Source of the DNA: an uncultured Planctomycetaceae bacterium
GTDB lineage: Bacteria > Planctomycetota > Planctomycetia > Planctomycetales > Planctomycetaceae
Direction of reading: 5' to 3'
Assembly: GCA_903924405.1 (NCBI GenBank)
Contig: CAIYBH010000022.1
Coordinates: forward strand, 1-58,582
Length of the DNA stretch: 58,582 bases
Position 1 is the stretch's first letter. The number at the start of each line of letters is the position of its first letter. A program made the translations under genes and the position numbers. Below the pieces are notes generated by a model. That model saw only the letters and a list, made by a program, of their open reading frames with translations, made no database searches and was not told the DNA's origin. Positions 34,501 to 42,796 of this stretch are shown here, one piece after another.

Positions 34501-36253
34501 CGGAACCACCCTGACCCCCACCACCGGATCAGTCCCCGACAGCAACGGCAACTTTGTCGGCGGCGACATAGCGGCCGCGGCGATCAACCCGCAACTTGGC
34601 CCACTGCAGAACAATGGTGGCGGTGTCTTCACGCACCTGCCGCTCACCGGTAGTCGCGCGATCGACCGTGGGCTGAACTCGCTGGCGGTGGATGTCACCG
34701 CAGCAACGCCCGCACCGGGACTTCTGCAGGATCAGCGTGGTACCTCATTCACCCGAATTCTGGATGGCGATCATCTGGGATCAGGAGCCTCAGCGGCCGT
34801 TGTGGATATCGGTGCGGCCGAGTTCAGCGGAATTCGACTCACTTCGCCCAACCCAAATGCCTTCACGGTGCGTCCGACGTTCCGCTGGACAGCCATCGCA
34901 GGCGCTGTCTCTTACGATATCCACATCAACAACGAAAGCACCGGAACGGCCCGCTTCCATATGGCCAGTTCCGCCACCAATGTCTACACACCGGTAGTGG
35001 ATCTGGCACTCGGAAAATTTACCATGTGGATCCGTCCCAACTTTGCCACCGGGACGTCCAACTGGAGTGCTCCGCAGACGTTCTTTCTGCTGCCACCGGT
35101 AACATGGAAAACCATGGATCGTACCCAACTGGTGTCGCGACCCACGCTCCAGTGGAATGCGATCCCGGGGGCCGTCAAATATGATCTCTGGGGAAATAAT
35201 TACTCCACAGGTCAGACACAAACCGTACGCACAGATGTACTCGGAACCAGCTGGACACCGCCCGCTGATCTTCCCATGGGCATCCATCGATTCTGGATTC
35301 GCGCGTTCGATGCCAAAGGTAATGCTGGGACGTGGGCGGTACTCTATGAGGCTCTGGTGGTTCCCTCCGTCACTGGACTCTCGCCCGGAACATCGACCTT
35401 CGATCGCACGCCGGAATTCACATGGACCTCGGTCACTGGTGCTGCCGGATATGAACTGTTCCTGAAGAATCAGAATACCGGCTCCATGGTGATTAACGGG
35501 TTGCCCGTTGCCGGAACCAGTTACACGCCCGCAGCCAATCTGCCGGATGGACCTTATCGCTGGTGGGTGCTTGCTGTCAGCCCGGCGTCCATCGGCAGCC
35601 TGCGCAGTGGTGGCGCCAACAATCGGGATCTGTTCGTGGGGGGCCGCACAAGTGTCACGGCTCCCGTTGGCACCATCCTCTCCAGACGTCCGACGTTTGC
35701 ATGGCAGGGTGTCGATGGCGCTGCATCCTACACACTCTTTGTCACCCGCACGTCCTCGCCCACCGGCACTGTACTGAATGTGCCCGGTATCGCCGCGCTG
35801 AACCACACGCCGGAGTTCGATCTGACCAACGGAAACTTCCGAGTATGGGTGCGAGCTGTCACCGCTACAGGGGACGTTGGCCCCTGGAGCAATCCGGTTG
35901 ATTTCTCCATTACTCAGTTGACCAGTCTCTCAACAGACCCTGGCCTGCCTGAGGATCCTCTGCAGCAACTGCTGACGCTTCTGCCCCGCAGTGACGCACA
36001 ACCAGCAACTCGCCGTGTGCACGAACAACGTGCGACGACCGAGCAGCCGCCGACAATGTTGCCGGCCACAACCAATTCGATACCTGTGATAGCGATCGGG
36101 ACCACACCGACGCCGGTGGAGCCCATTTCAGGGGAACTACTGGACCTCTGGATGCAGCAGTTCTCCGGCATGCCGGAATGGTTCAACCATTCGACGGCCG
36201 ATAGACGGGCATCGCGGCACACAGGCACGTCCCCGGCCATCGAAGTCTCCTGA
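31589..36253 (+). CDS. Giant secreted beta-helix protein with Fn3-like C-terminal repeats
   Basis: The 1554-aa protein starts with a basic segment and the planctomycete export tag SERLEQRVLPAQIIV, followed by the REALEAAN motif. Two right-handed beta-helix domains follow (about residues 50-560 and 580-1090), made of repeated 'GGAI...ISQSTLSGN' rungs, and each closes with a choice-of-anchor-Q-like tail ('LGPLQSNGG...AINRG...DIGALEV'). Four Fn3-like repeats of about 95 aa then occur (each with W-x-x-IPGA-x-x-YDL-type starts). The two helix domains look like an internal duplication. Surface location and binding of polysaccharide or surfaces are inference. No catalytic motif is seen. A GTG at 31577 is an alternative start. 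Confidence 0.87.
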   Translation: MLPIKSMTQTTARLRPWLNSLSPLPGGLRNRRRSQFISERLEQRVLPAQIIVTSLQDNMTVDGFVTLREALEAANDDISIDGSAAGSGADEILFAPELDAADVNTGALTLQLGALFITAPVQIRGNSAVKTALDAANASRLFEISADAGDVTLANLTLSAGVTNAANDGYADNTNSGGAIHSMSPGRLLITDCRVQNNSTTGAFANGGAIFTQSGSIEIRHSFISSNSVGGGAACGGAIFTVSGTVLVSHSVIASNSTDGLFGRGGAIATESGNVQISDSDIQNNNTTSGDAAGGAISTVSGQILIQGTEFNSNRTNGINAPGGAVYSDSGTITIENSRFTLNSTQGDQSNGGAVATASSLLTALNSTLDDNFTAGAAASGGALYSNTGTTLVIQSTLSGNIVLGAETGGGGIAMSAGSLQVIQSTITGNKASGTVANLSGGGILAQSGTVVLENSIVAGNLALDVAPDMYSPLPVELGVTYSLIGRNNGTDLIATSGTSPDNLGNYIGGDTVETAIDPLLGPLQSNGGRSPLHAPQPGSLAINRGSNALATNPLTDGMPLTTDQRLLIPIPRIIDDVVDIGALEVFSIAGPLTVTINTDEVDTDVSSSDLSLREAILLAGASPGADVIRFADSTNAAEFDLSLGQMVIRDSLTLTGNGQTRTVLDAQQSSRIFDIASSAASITIENMTLKNARTVQNGMFWADEFYGGGAVRSAATGGLSLSQITLSGNATNGDYAPGGALLAKGGPVSISRSLLSGNSTSGYGSFGGAVSATQATNLTISETTVTGNMTTGRWAYGGGVYSDGGTLTISRSTLSGNKTLGSGAVGGAVAFYDYSSQGKLIISNSTISGNQTLGNTSSGGGVYSSQDDVIISQSTLSGNSTAGTDSNGAGLFVSGATLYQSQTASVLISQSTITQNSTAQGIGGGVSSGANLILRNTILAGNTDSGIAPDFEIAAGKTLSSRYSLIGRSNGTTLTPTTGSVPDSNGNFVGGDIAAAAINPQLGPLQNNGGGVFTHLPLTGSRAIDRGLNSLAVDVTAATPAPGLLQDQRGTSFTRILDGDHLGSGASAAVVDIGAAEFSGIRLTSPNPNAFTVRPTFRWTAIAGAVSYDIHINNESTGTARFHMASSATNVYTPVVDLALGKFTMWIRPNFATGTSNWSAPQTFFLLPPVTWKTMDRTQLVSRPTLQWNAIPGAVKYDLWGNNYSTGQTQTVRTDVLGTSWTPPADLPMGIHRFWIRAFDAKGNAGTWAVLYEALVVPSVTGLSPGTSTFDRTPEFTWTSVTGAAGYELFLKNQNTGSMVINGLPVAGTSYTPAANLPDGPYRWWVLAVSPASIGSLRSGGANNRDLFVGGRTSVTAPVGTILSRRPTFAWQGVDGAASYTLFVTRTSSPTGTVLNVPGIAALNHTPEFDLTNGNFRVWVRAVTATGDVGPWSNPVDFSITQLTSLSTDPGLPEDPLQQLLTLLPRSDAQPATRRVHEQRATTEQPPTMLPATTNSIPVIAIGTTPTPVEPISGELLDLWMQQFSGMPEWFNHSTADRRASRHTGTSPAIEVS

Positions 36254-36711
36254 AAACGTCGTCCCGAACGCCGGTCGGTAGCACTTCAAGAACCTGTAAT
36301 TGGTCGCGCGCAGCGGGCAGAGGCCGGCCGTGCGAATTTTCGCAGGTTAACATTCATCGCGTCTGATACAGTCGGCACAATCGCTGCAGTGAGTCCGATC
36401 ACGGACGTTCCGTAATCCCGCGGACGGATTGCGGTCCGGACCGTCTACTCCACGGCGTATTTTGCACCCATGGTTTCAGGGCTTGTTGGGATAATCACAG
36501 TCTCAGTCAATCGAGCGTCGGATCACGGTTTTCCTCGCTATTCTTTCTGAAGATGCCGGTCCGGCTGACAGAACTGGAAATGCTGGATTGTCGTGCCGGA
36601 TCTGGCCGAAAGCCTCGCTCAGAAGGACTCAGCCCGTCAGAGAGTCTGAAACCAGTTGCTGAGTTTTTTCATCGATCGCTTTCTGCCCGCGTTCTCCCGG
36701 GAAAGTGTCTT
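36254..36711. other. Intergenic region before homoserine dehydrogenase
   Basis: This 458-bp gap has no recognised gene or repeat. The hom reading frame is open back to 36553, but that extension has no homology and I regard it as leader DNA holding the hom promoter. No riboswitch or attenuator structure was recognised. Confidence 0.45.
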
Positions 36712-38022
36712 ATGTCAGACGTGACCACCATTGGTCTGGGCCTTGTCGGATGTGGTACGGTTGGGAGCGGTGTCGTCCGCATCCTGCAATCGTCCGCAGA
36801 CCTGCTGCAGCGACAGGCTGGCAAGCGTCTGATTCTCCGCCGAATTGTGGTGCGTGACCCCGGCCGAAGTCGTGATGTGGACTTGTCTGCCTGGCCTGTC
36901 TCCGCGGACCTTGAGACCATCGTGCAGGATCCGGACATTCAGGCGGTGATCCATCTTGTGGGCGGCATTGAACCCGCGCGATCCGGCATCATCAGTCTGC
37001 TGCAGGCCGGCAAGGACGTCATCACCGCCAACAAAGCATTGCTCTATGCCCATGGAGACGAACTGTTTGCACTCGCAAAACGTCTGGGCCGAACGCTGTG
37101 TTTTGAGGCCGCAGTGGCGGGCGGCATACCGATCATTTCCGCAGTCAACACGGCCTTGACCGCTAACCGCATCGTGTCCATCGAAGGCATCCTCAATGGC
37201 ACCAGCAATTTCATCCTGACTCGCATGCTGGATTGCCGTCAGACGTACGAGGATGTGCTTCGTGAAGCGCAGCAACTTGGCTATGCCGAGGCCGATCCGG
37301 CGATGGATGTGGACGGAACCGACGCGGCTCAGAAACTTGTGATCCTCACCCGTCTGGCCTTCGGAACCTCCGTGTCACTGGATTCAATCGTTCGTCAGGG
37401 CATCCAGCACATCGAGCTTCTGGACCTGCTGGCCGCTGCTGAACTCGGTTATCGGATCAAGCTGCTGGCCACTTCCCGGCTGTCTCAGGGACGCCTCGAA
37501 GTTTCTGTTCAACCGACGCTCGTTCGCACCGATCGCTCAATCGCCCTCACCTCCGGCGCCGCGAACTTCGTGGCCATCGAAGGCAGCGCCGTGGGCGTCC
37601 TGAAGTTGTCGGGCGCCGGTGCTGGTCAGCTTCCCACAGCATCCGCCGTTCTCGCGGATGTCGTGGACTACGCCACCGGCCGCGCTGCACTCACGTTCGC
37701 TGCGATGCTGCGCATGCAGGATCGAGTTCCCATTGCGCTGCAGCCCCAGGAAGAACTGACGCGAAGACAGTATCTGCGATTCACCGTGGCTGACCGTCCG
37801 CATGTGCTGGCAGATATCGCGGATATTCTGGGACGTCATGGAATCAGCATCAGCAGCGTACGTCAGGACGAAACCGAGGACCGTGGCGACGACACAGGCG
37901 TTGCCCGCCTCGTCATCATGACTCATCGAACGACTGAAGGCCGCTTGCGCGCGGCCGATTCAGAAATCGCTGCACTGCAGTCACTGCGTGGTCCGGGAAT
38001 TCGCATGCCCATTTCTGACTGA
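36712..38022 (+). CDS. hom: Homoserine dehydrogenase
   Basis: The 436-aa enzyme reduces aspartate semialdehyde to homoserine, the step before the threonine/methionine branch. Visible features are the NAD(P) motif GLGLVGCGTVGSG (8-20), Lys in DVITANKALL (K108), EAAVAGGIPI, GILNGTSNFIL, and YAEADPAMDVDGTDAAQK with catalytic acidic and Lys residues. A C-terminal ACT domain (about residues 355-430, VADRPHVLADIADILGRHGI) suggests feedback regulation by an amino acid, as in monofunctional bacterial HSDs. GGGAAAG lies before the ATG at 36712. The gene stands alone, away from thrC at 3.1 kb. Confidence 0.95.
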   Translation: MSDVTTIGLGLVGCGTVGSGVVRILQSSADLLQRQAGKRLILRRIVVRDPGRSRDVDLSAWPVSADLETIVQDPDIQAVIHLVGGIEPARSGIISLLQAGKDVITANKALLYAHGDELFALAKRLGRTLCFEAAVAGGIPIISAVNTALTANRIVSIEGILNGTSNFILTRMLDCRQTYEDVLREAQQLGYAEADPAMDVDGTDAAQKLVILTRLAFGTSVSLDSIVRQGIQHIELLDLLAAAELGYRIKLLATSRLSQGRLEVSVQPTLVRTDRSIALTSGAANFVAIEGSAVGVLKLSGAGAGQLPTASAVLADVVDYATGRAALTFAAMLRMQDRVPIALQPQEELTRRQYLRFTVADRPHVLADIADILGRHGISISSVRQDETEDRGDDTGVARLVIMTHRTTEGRLRAADSEIAALQSLRGPGIRMPISD

Positions 38023-38104
38023 TACCGTCAGCCACGCTGACACCATCAGGACGCTCCGACAAAGCAACTCATACCGGCACAACAAGTCGCACGGGCAAGG
38101 CAGA

Positions 38105-39037
38105 TCACACGGGCACGGCCACGCTGTCCAGAATGGCTTTCAGAATCTGAGAACCACGTCGCCGGTGGTCTTCCGACATCACTCCGCGACAGACCAGACG
38201 GTGTGCCAGCACCGGCACCGCAGTCTGCTTGATATCATCAGGAATGACATACTGACGACCGTCAACCAGTGCCATCGACTGAGCCGCTCGATAGTGCGTC
38301 AGGACTCCGCGAGTCGAAATGCCCAGCGTCAGTTCCGGATGATTTCGAGTTCGTTCCGCAATCTCCAGCATGTATTCGGACAGTGACGAATCCACAGTCA
38401 CCATCTGCACCTGCTTCTGCAGGTCCTCAACTTCCGCAGAATTGGTGACAGCCGTTAACGAATCCACCGGCTGACCCGTACGATGACGGTTGAGTATGTC
38501 CAGTTCGGCCCGCCGATCAGGATAACCGGGACTGAGGCACATCATGAATCGATCGAGCTGGTTTTCGGGCAGCGGATACGTGCCTTCGAACTCATAAGGG
38601 TTCTGCGTCGCAATCACCAGAAAAGGACTGGGAAGAGGATGCGTCACACCGTCAATCGACACCTGCCGTTCACTCATAGCCTCCAGCAGGGCACTTTGAT
38701 TGCGCGGCGTTGTGCGGTTGATCTCGTCTGCCAGCAGGATGTTCGTAAACACGGGTCCCTGGCGAAATTCAAATTCACCACTGGCCGGACGGTAAATACT
38801 GGCCCCCAGAATATCACTGGGCAGCAGGTCGGGGGTAAACTGCATCCGCACAAAGCGGCAGCCCAGCGACTTTGCAAACGCCCGCGCCAGTGACGTCTTG
38901 CCCAGCCCCGGCGCGTCTTCCAGCAGTACATGCCCACCGGCCAGCAGAGCCACCGTGCACAGACGCACCGTCCATTGCTTGCCCAGAACCGCCGACTCAA
39001 CATTCGACAGAATACGCTGAATAGCCGTTTGAGTCAC
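38105..39037 (-). CDS. MoxR-family AAA+ ATPase
   Basis: The 310-aa protein has Walker A EDAPGLGKT (about 40-48), Walker B ILLADEINRTTP, sensor motif IATQNPYEFEGTYPLPENQLDRF, and an arginine-finger/sensor-2 region, all typical of MoxR ATPases. These act as chaperones for assembly or maturation of protein complexes, usually with DUF58 and von Willebrand factor proteins encoded beside them. Here those partners are absent, so the client cannot be predicted. A frame-shifted minus ORF across the start is a shadow. The M48 protease gene lies upstream on the same strand with a 352-bp gap. Confidence 0.95.
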   Translation of the reverse strand: MTQTAIQRILSNVESAVLGKQWTVRLCTVALLAGGHVLLEDAPGLGKTSLARAFAKSLGCRFVRMQFTPDLLPSDILGASIYRPASGEFEFRQGPVFTNILLADEINRTTPRNQSALLEAMSERQVSIDGVTHPLPSPFLVIATQNPYEFEGTYPLPENQLDRFMMCLSPGYPDRRAELDILNRHRTGQPVDSLTAVTNSAEVEDLQKQVQMVTVDSSLSEYMLEIAERTRNHPELTLGISTRGVLTHYRAAQSMALVDGRQYVIPDDIKQTAVPVLAHRLVCRGVMSEDHRRRGSQILKAILDSVAVPV

Positions 39038-39389
39038 AATGTGCTCCGAATCAGTACGCCGGTTAACTCTCAGAGACCGTAAAGAGTGACAGTCACAGCG
39101 ACAAATAATGGCGATGTCGAACGATGCGACGTCTTAAGGACACACGACAGGTCAGGCAGAACACCACGTTCAGCGAACCCGGCGATCCCGCTCACGTCCC
39201 CCTCAGCCAGTCTAGCGAGAGCACTCCGGCAACTCCACAGTCGTCTGACCGCTTTCCTCGTCAGGCACGGGAATTCCCCGGACAACCGGGACAGTCCCCA
39301 CGATCACCTCGCTGCGGCCCAGCCTGTCCGCAACAAACGTCCGCTCATAACGCGGCAGCAATAGATACCCCGGATTTCAGGAGAGCCGG
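39038..39389. other. Intergenic region
   Basis: Nothing recognised in this 352-bp gap between the M48 protease and MoxR genes, both on the minus strand. It probably contains the moxR promoter. Confidence 0.4.
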
Positions 39390-40241
39390 TTACTGTGGAA
39401 TCGCTTCGCCCATACCATACTTCTGAGCGGCCGCCTCATAGTTCTGCATCGCCTCCGGTAACAACTCCCGCAGCGCCGATGCCCGACGCGCATCCGAAGG
39501 ATGCGTCGAAAGGAACTCCATCGGAGCCTCGCCCTGCTTGGCACTGGAAAATCGTTCCCAGAATCCCGGGGCCGACGAGGGGTCATAACCGGCCTTCGCC
39601 ATCAGCATGATGCCAATATGATCCGCTTCCAGTTCATGTTTGCGACTATAGGGCAGAATAACGCCGTATTGCGAAGCAGCCCCGTATGCCGTTAACACAA
39701 TCTGCTTCTGCTGCTCCTCCTGCTTCTGCAGCACCATGCCCATCGCAGACTTGCCCAGATTCTGAGCCGTCTGGTAGGTCATTCGTTCTCCACCATGCCT
39801 CGCAATTGCATGCGCCACTTCATGAGACATCACCACGGCGAGGCCAGCCTCATCCTGACAGACAGGCAACAGTCCGGTATACACCGCCACCTTGCCACCA
39901 GGCAGACAAAAAGCGTTCTGCGTTTCCGATTCGATGACGTTAAATTCCCACTTGAAATCGGGACGATTCGCCACAGCGGCAATACGCTCACCAACCCGTC
40001 GCACAAGCTCCACATATTTCTCATTCTTTGAGACCGGCTCGGCTTTCAGAACGTCCTGATACGCCGAAAGTCCCATCTCATTCTCACGCTGTTCCGACAT
40101 GACCAGCAGACGCTTCCGCTCGGTCATCGGCACCGACTGACATCCGACAAAGAAAAACAGTCCCGAAGACGCCAGGCAGGCAATCGCAAGGCATGCCGCC
40201 ATCACAGGGCGACGCGCAGTAGCAGCAATGTCATCAGACAT
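39390..40241 (-). CDS. M48-family metalloprotease, probable lipoprotein
   Basis: The 275-aa protein has a lipoprotein signal (AIACLASSGLFFFVGCQS with lipobox Cys34) and the M48 zinc protease motif HEVAHAIARHGGERM (140-154), with a third ligand in KHELEADHIG. The domain is a Ste24/BepA-like M48 peptidase, likely acting in the periplasm on misfolded or envelope proteins. The start ATG at 40241 is one of several (40250, 40286); it is the best placed before the signal sequence. Length is normal for bacterial M48 lipoproteins. Confidence 0.9.
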   Translation of the reverse strand: MSDDIAATARRPVMAACLAIACLASSGLFFFVGCQSVPMTERKRLLVMSEQRENEMGLSAYQDVLKAEPVSKNEKYVELVRRVGERIAAVANRPDFKWEFNVIESETQNAFCLPGGKVAVYTGLLPVCQDEAGLAVVMSHEVAHAIARHGGERMTYQTAQNLGKSAMGMVLQKQEEQQKQIVLTAYGAASQYGVILPYSRKHELEADHIGIMLMAKAGYDPSSAPGFWERFSSAKQGEAPMEFLSTHPSDARRASALRELLPEAMQNYEAAAQKYGMGEAIPQ

Positions 40242-40611
40242 AGTGACCATCCATCCGAAAATCAGAGCCACCTCAAACGGCAGCATCCTTCACACCACAG
40301 GCCTGTCAGCAAACACTGTAGCCGGTCCGCGTTTTTAGACTCAAGACCCGTTCTGAGGGTGACCAATCAACCGCGTTTCGATTCCAGCGCTTAAGCCGTT
40401 CGAGCTGTATCCGGAGCTGCAGATCTTTTTCTCAAGGCCACGGCTCAGGCAGTTTCGGCCGATTTCTAACGTTCCAGGCAGAAAAAGGGGTCAGGAACCA
40501 ATAGCCAAATGGTGGGCGGAAAAGGGGTCAGGAACCAATAGCCAAATGGCCCGAAGGGTGCTGTGCACTATTGGTTCCTGACCCCTTTTTCTGCCACCCC
40601 TTTTTACGCCC
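40242..40611. other. Intergenic region with long inverted repeat
   Basis: This 370-bp gap lies between the nuclease-like gene stop (40612) and the M48 gene start. The part nearest the nuclease-like gene holds a 28-bp perfect inverted repeat and a direct repeat. No gene is present. Confidence 0.55.
40477..40595. repeat. REP-like inverted repeat (GGGGTCAGGAACC type)
   Basis: The left arm 40477-40504 (GGCAGAAAAAGGGGTCAGGA...) and right arm 40568-40595 are 28-bp perfect complements. A second direct copy of the left arm plus GCCAAATGG lies at 40519-40550, so the element is partly duplicated. It sits directly downstream of the nuclease-like gene. The GGGGTCAGG core is shared with the repeat at 3064-3122. 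Confidence 0.9.
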
Positions 40612-41298
40612 CTACCCCGCGCGACGTTTGCGCTTCGTCGGCTCCACCATGCGGTATTCCAGCGCATTCCCGCGCTTGCCACAAACCGCCAGAAACTCCA
40701 TCCGCCGAAAACACCATGCCGCCTTCTGTGCCAGCCACCGCGGAATGCCGCCAGCCTCTGCAAGGTCCTCAGTCGTGAACACCGGCGGAACGTCGGCACC
40801 CAGCACCTTCCACAAGTCGGCTGCCGTCTTCAGACTGATCGTCTCTTCCACACGGACCAGCAACCGATCACGCACACTGTATTTCTTCTTCCATGAAGAT
40901 CGGGCCGTCGGCGGCACTCGAAGTTCCTGCTGCTCGGTCAACACAATATCCAACTGCAGGCCGGGGCTCGGAAATACGCCAAAGTGCACCAGCTCCTGAA
41001 AGATCTGTGTCGCACGCTGGCGAGTCGGACTGTAGCGAGCACTGAGCTGTTCGCCGCTGACGGCGTTGAGTGTCACGATCTGTTTGCGAGCTGCAAGGGG
41101 CTTGACCACCACAACCCGGTAATTCTCGACCAGCCGGCGAATCTTATCTCTGATGGCAGCCAGCGATGCACACTGCACCTCGATCAGCCGGCCTCGGCGG
41201 TCCACCGCATCAATCCGGTATCCCTCCACCGTGACTTCATGACTTGCTGTATCGGCAACGTACTGTTGCTTCAATTGCTGGTGCAGTGATGTTGCCAT
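40612..41298 (-). CDS. Predicted nuclease-like protein (PD-(D/E)XK-type N-terminus)
   Basis: The 228-aa protein begins LHQQLKQQYVADTASHEVTV followed by EGYRIDAVDRRGRLIEVQC, an 'E...D...E-x-Q' arrangement compatible with a PD-(D/E)XK-type nuclease fold, and IRDKIRRLVENYRVVVVKPL. The remaining two thirds resemble a helical DNA-binding-like region (LTEQQELRVPPTARSSWKKK) with a basic tail (PTKRKRRAG). Similar proteins of unknown function occur in planctomycetes and other bacteria. The function is inferred from the motif pattern only. It lies next to a REP-like inverted repeat and has no obvious operon partners. Confidence 0.6.
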   Translation of the reverse strand: MATSLHQQLKQQYVADTASHEVTVEGYRIDAVDRRGRLIEVQCASLAAIRDKIRRLVENYRVVVVKPLAARKQIVTLNAVSGEQLSARYSPTRQRATQIFQELVHFGVFPSPGLQLDIVLTEQQELRVPPTARSSWKKKYSVRDRLLVRVEETISLKTAADLWKVLGADVPPVFTTEDLAEAGGIPRWLAQKAAWCFRRMEFLAVCGKRGNALEYRMVEPTKRKRRAG

Positions 41299-41530
41299 GC
41301 CCGGACCTCCCTGTCCGAATTTTCCCGCAGCCCCGCGTTCATCGCAGAACGTGAATCAGACACGAGCAGGGCGTTGCGTCCGCAGGCGAATGTCCACAGC
41401 CCGGCCTGCCAGTCGTTCTCAGACCGTTCGACAGGGATTGCACCGACACCAAAACGCCCGAGACCAGCGAATCTTTTTGCCGCCCGACATGTCGTGCCCA
41501 CACATCGTCAGCCTTCCGGATCACGAGGAA

Positions 41531-41719
41531 TTACTTCATTTCCTTCAGGCAGTCCACGCCCATGTAAATCACCAGCGCTGCGGCGAGGATAAACATGATG
41601 TCAAACGTTGACTGACTTCCAAAGGGAATCCCCGTCGCAAAGTCCGTGATCGCCAGCAGCGCCATGACAGCGGCTACACCCATAGATCCAAACACGATTC
41701 CCCGGGAACTTCCCGCCAT
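41531..41719 (-). CDS. Small two-helix membrane protein
   Basis: The 62-aa product consists of two hydrophobic segments, GIVFGSMGVAAVMALLAITDF and FDIMFILAAALVIYMGVDCL, joined by a short loop. I chose the ATG at 41719 with GGAGAG at suitable spacing; an ATG two codons upstream would be too close to it. No family is recognised. It could be a subunit or stress-related membrane peptide. It is a minus-strand single gene. Confidence 0.65.
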   Translation of the reverse strand: MAGSSRGIVFGSMGVAAVMALLAITDFATGIPFGSQSTFDIMFILAAALVIYMGVDCLKEMK

Positions 41720-42796
41720 TGTCATCTCTCCAAAACACCAATACCCCGGAACCAGACCACCATCAACGCTGGCTGGAAGGACAGAGTTTCCACGGGTCGC
41801 TACGGTGTCGATGCAAAAAATGCATCTGTTTTGCACACTTTAGCCCCATGGCAACCTCAAATCTACGTTCGGCACAAGCGAAATCGGAAGTCGAGTTTAC
41901 ATGAACCCCCAGTGGAAATTCGACACAGAATTACTCAATTTTTTCCGGATCTGTTCGCCAACCCCCATTCGCCAGAGACGGCCCGAAGACACCAATCCCC
42001 TGTCGCGCTGCAGAAAATCAATCGGCCCGAAGTGCTCTGAAAACCCCGATTTACCCGTTTTTTCTGTCATCCGGTCGGCCCAGCCGGGATGGCGAAACCG
42101 TATTGATTCCCTGGAATAGTCGCGTTTCGCTCCGACGAAACAATCGGCAGGGATTTTACCTCGCGAGTTCAGCCGACAAACACGTCTCAGGAATCAAGCA
42201 AAAAACGACCCGGATTTTCATATTGCCGCCGTTTCGCCATCCCAGCTCCCACCTCGTCTCCTCTGAACACCAACCCCGCCCACGAATACAGAACGGAAAC
42301 TGCTGATCAGCCATCTTCCCGATGCCACTTTTCCCACCGACTTCCTCCCTCAGCCAGCCCCGAAACGGATGCCCGGAAGGCCGGCGACAGGTGGTTTCCC
42401 TGATAAAATAGCCTGAGGAAATGCCAATTTCCGTAATCAGGCCTTTGCGTTATCCTGATACCCCACTCACAGTTCTTCGAACGGGCATTCCGCCAGTACA
42501 CAGCCATTCGCTGCACAGACAGGCCGGAATTCCACGTTCGGTTTCATCAGGAATGTCGACGTCCGATTCGCCATGCTCTGCCTTTCCAGGAACCAGCTGC
42601 GCCGTTTTGCCGGCCCGACGAACGCCGATCTCGGCCTTCCTGGGACGCTGCGTAGTCAGTGGAGGGATCAGGGATGCAGCACGGAGCGTGGCTCGTCCGA
42701 TTTCCCTGTCGACCGGGTCCGCAGACTTCCATCAGCCACTCCTGCTGGTGCAGCAGACACCCAGATCATACTGGTCTGGCTGTGGGAGCGCCGAAG
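41720..42796. other. Intergenic region with MITE-like element
   Basis: About 1.1 kb before the first signal peptidase gene contains a complete MITE-like element (42086-42243) and otherwise no convincing gene. Frames from 42421 and 42659 run into the signal peptidase region but lack homology before 42797. Confidence 0.5.
42086..42243 (+). repeat. GGATGGCGAAACG MITE-like element (copy 5, complete)
   Basis: GGGATGGCGAAACCG and CCGTTTCGCCATCCC (42229-42243) form the terminal inverted repeats of this 158-bp copy. The core GTCGCGTTTCGCTCCGACGA plus AAC and the motif ATCAAGCAAAAAACGACC are in the same places as in copies 2 and 4. It carries no gene. Confidence 0.88.

Noticed and set aside
34790..35806. 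338-aa minus-strand ORF inside the beta-helix gene
   Set aside because: It is antisense to the Fn3-like repeats of a well-supported gene and shows no domain.
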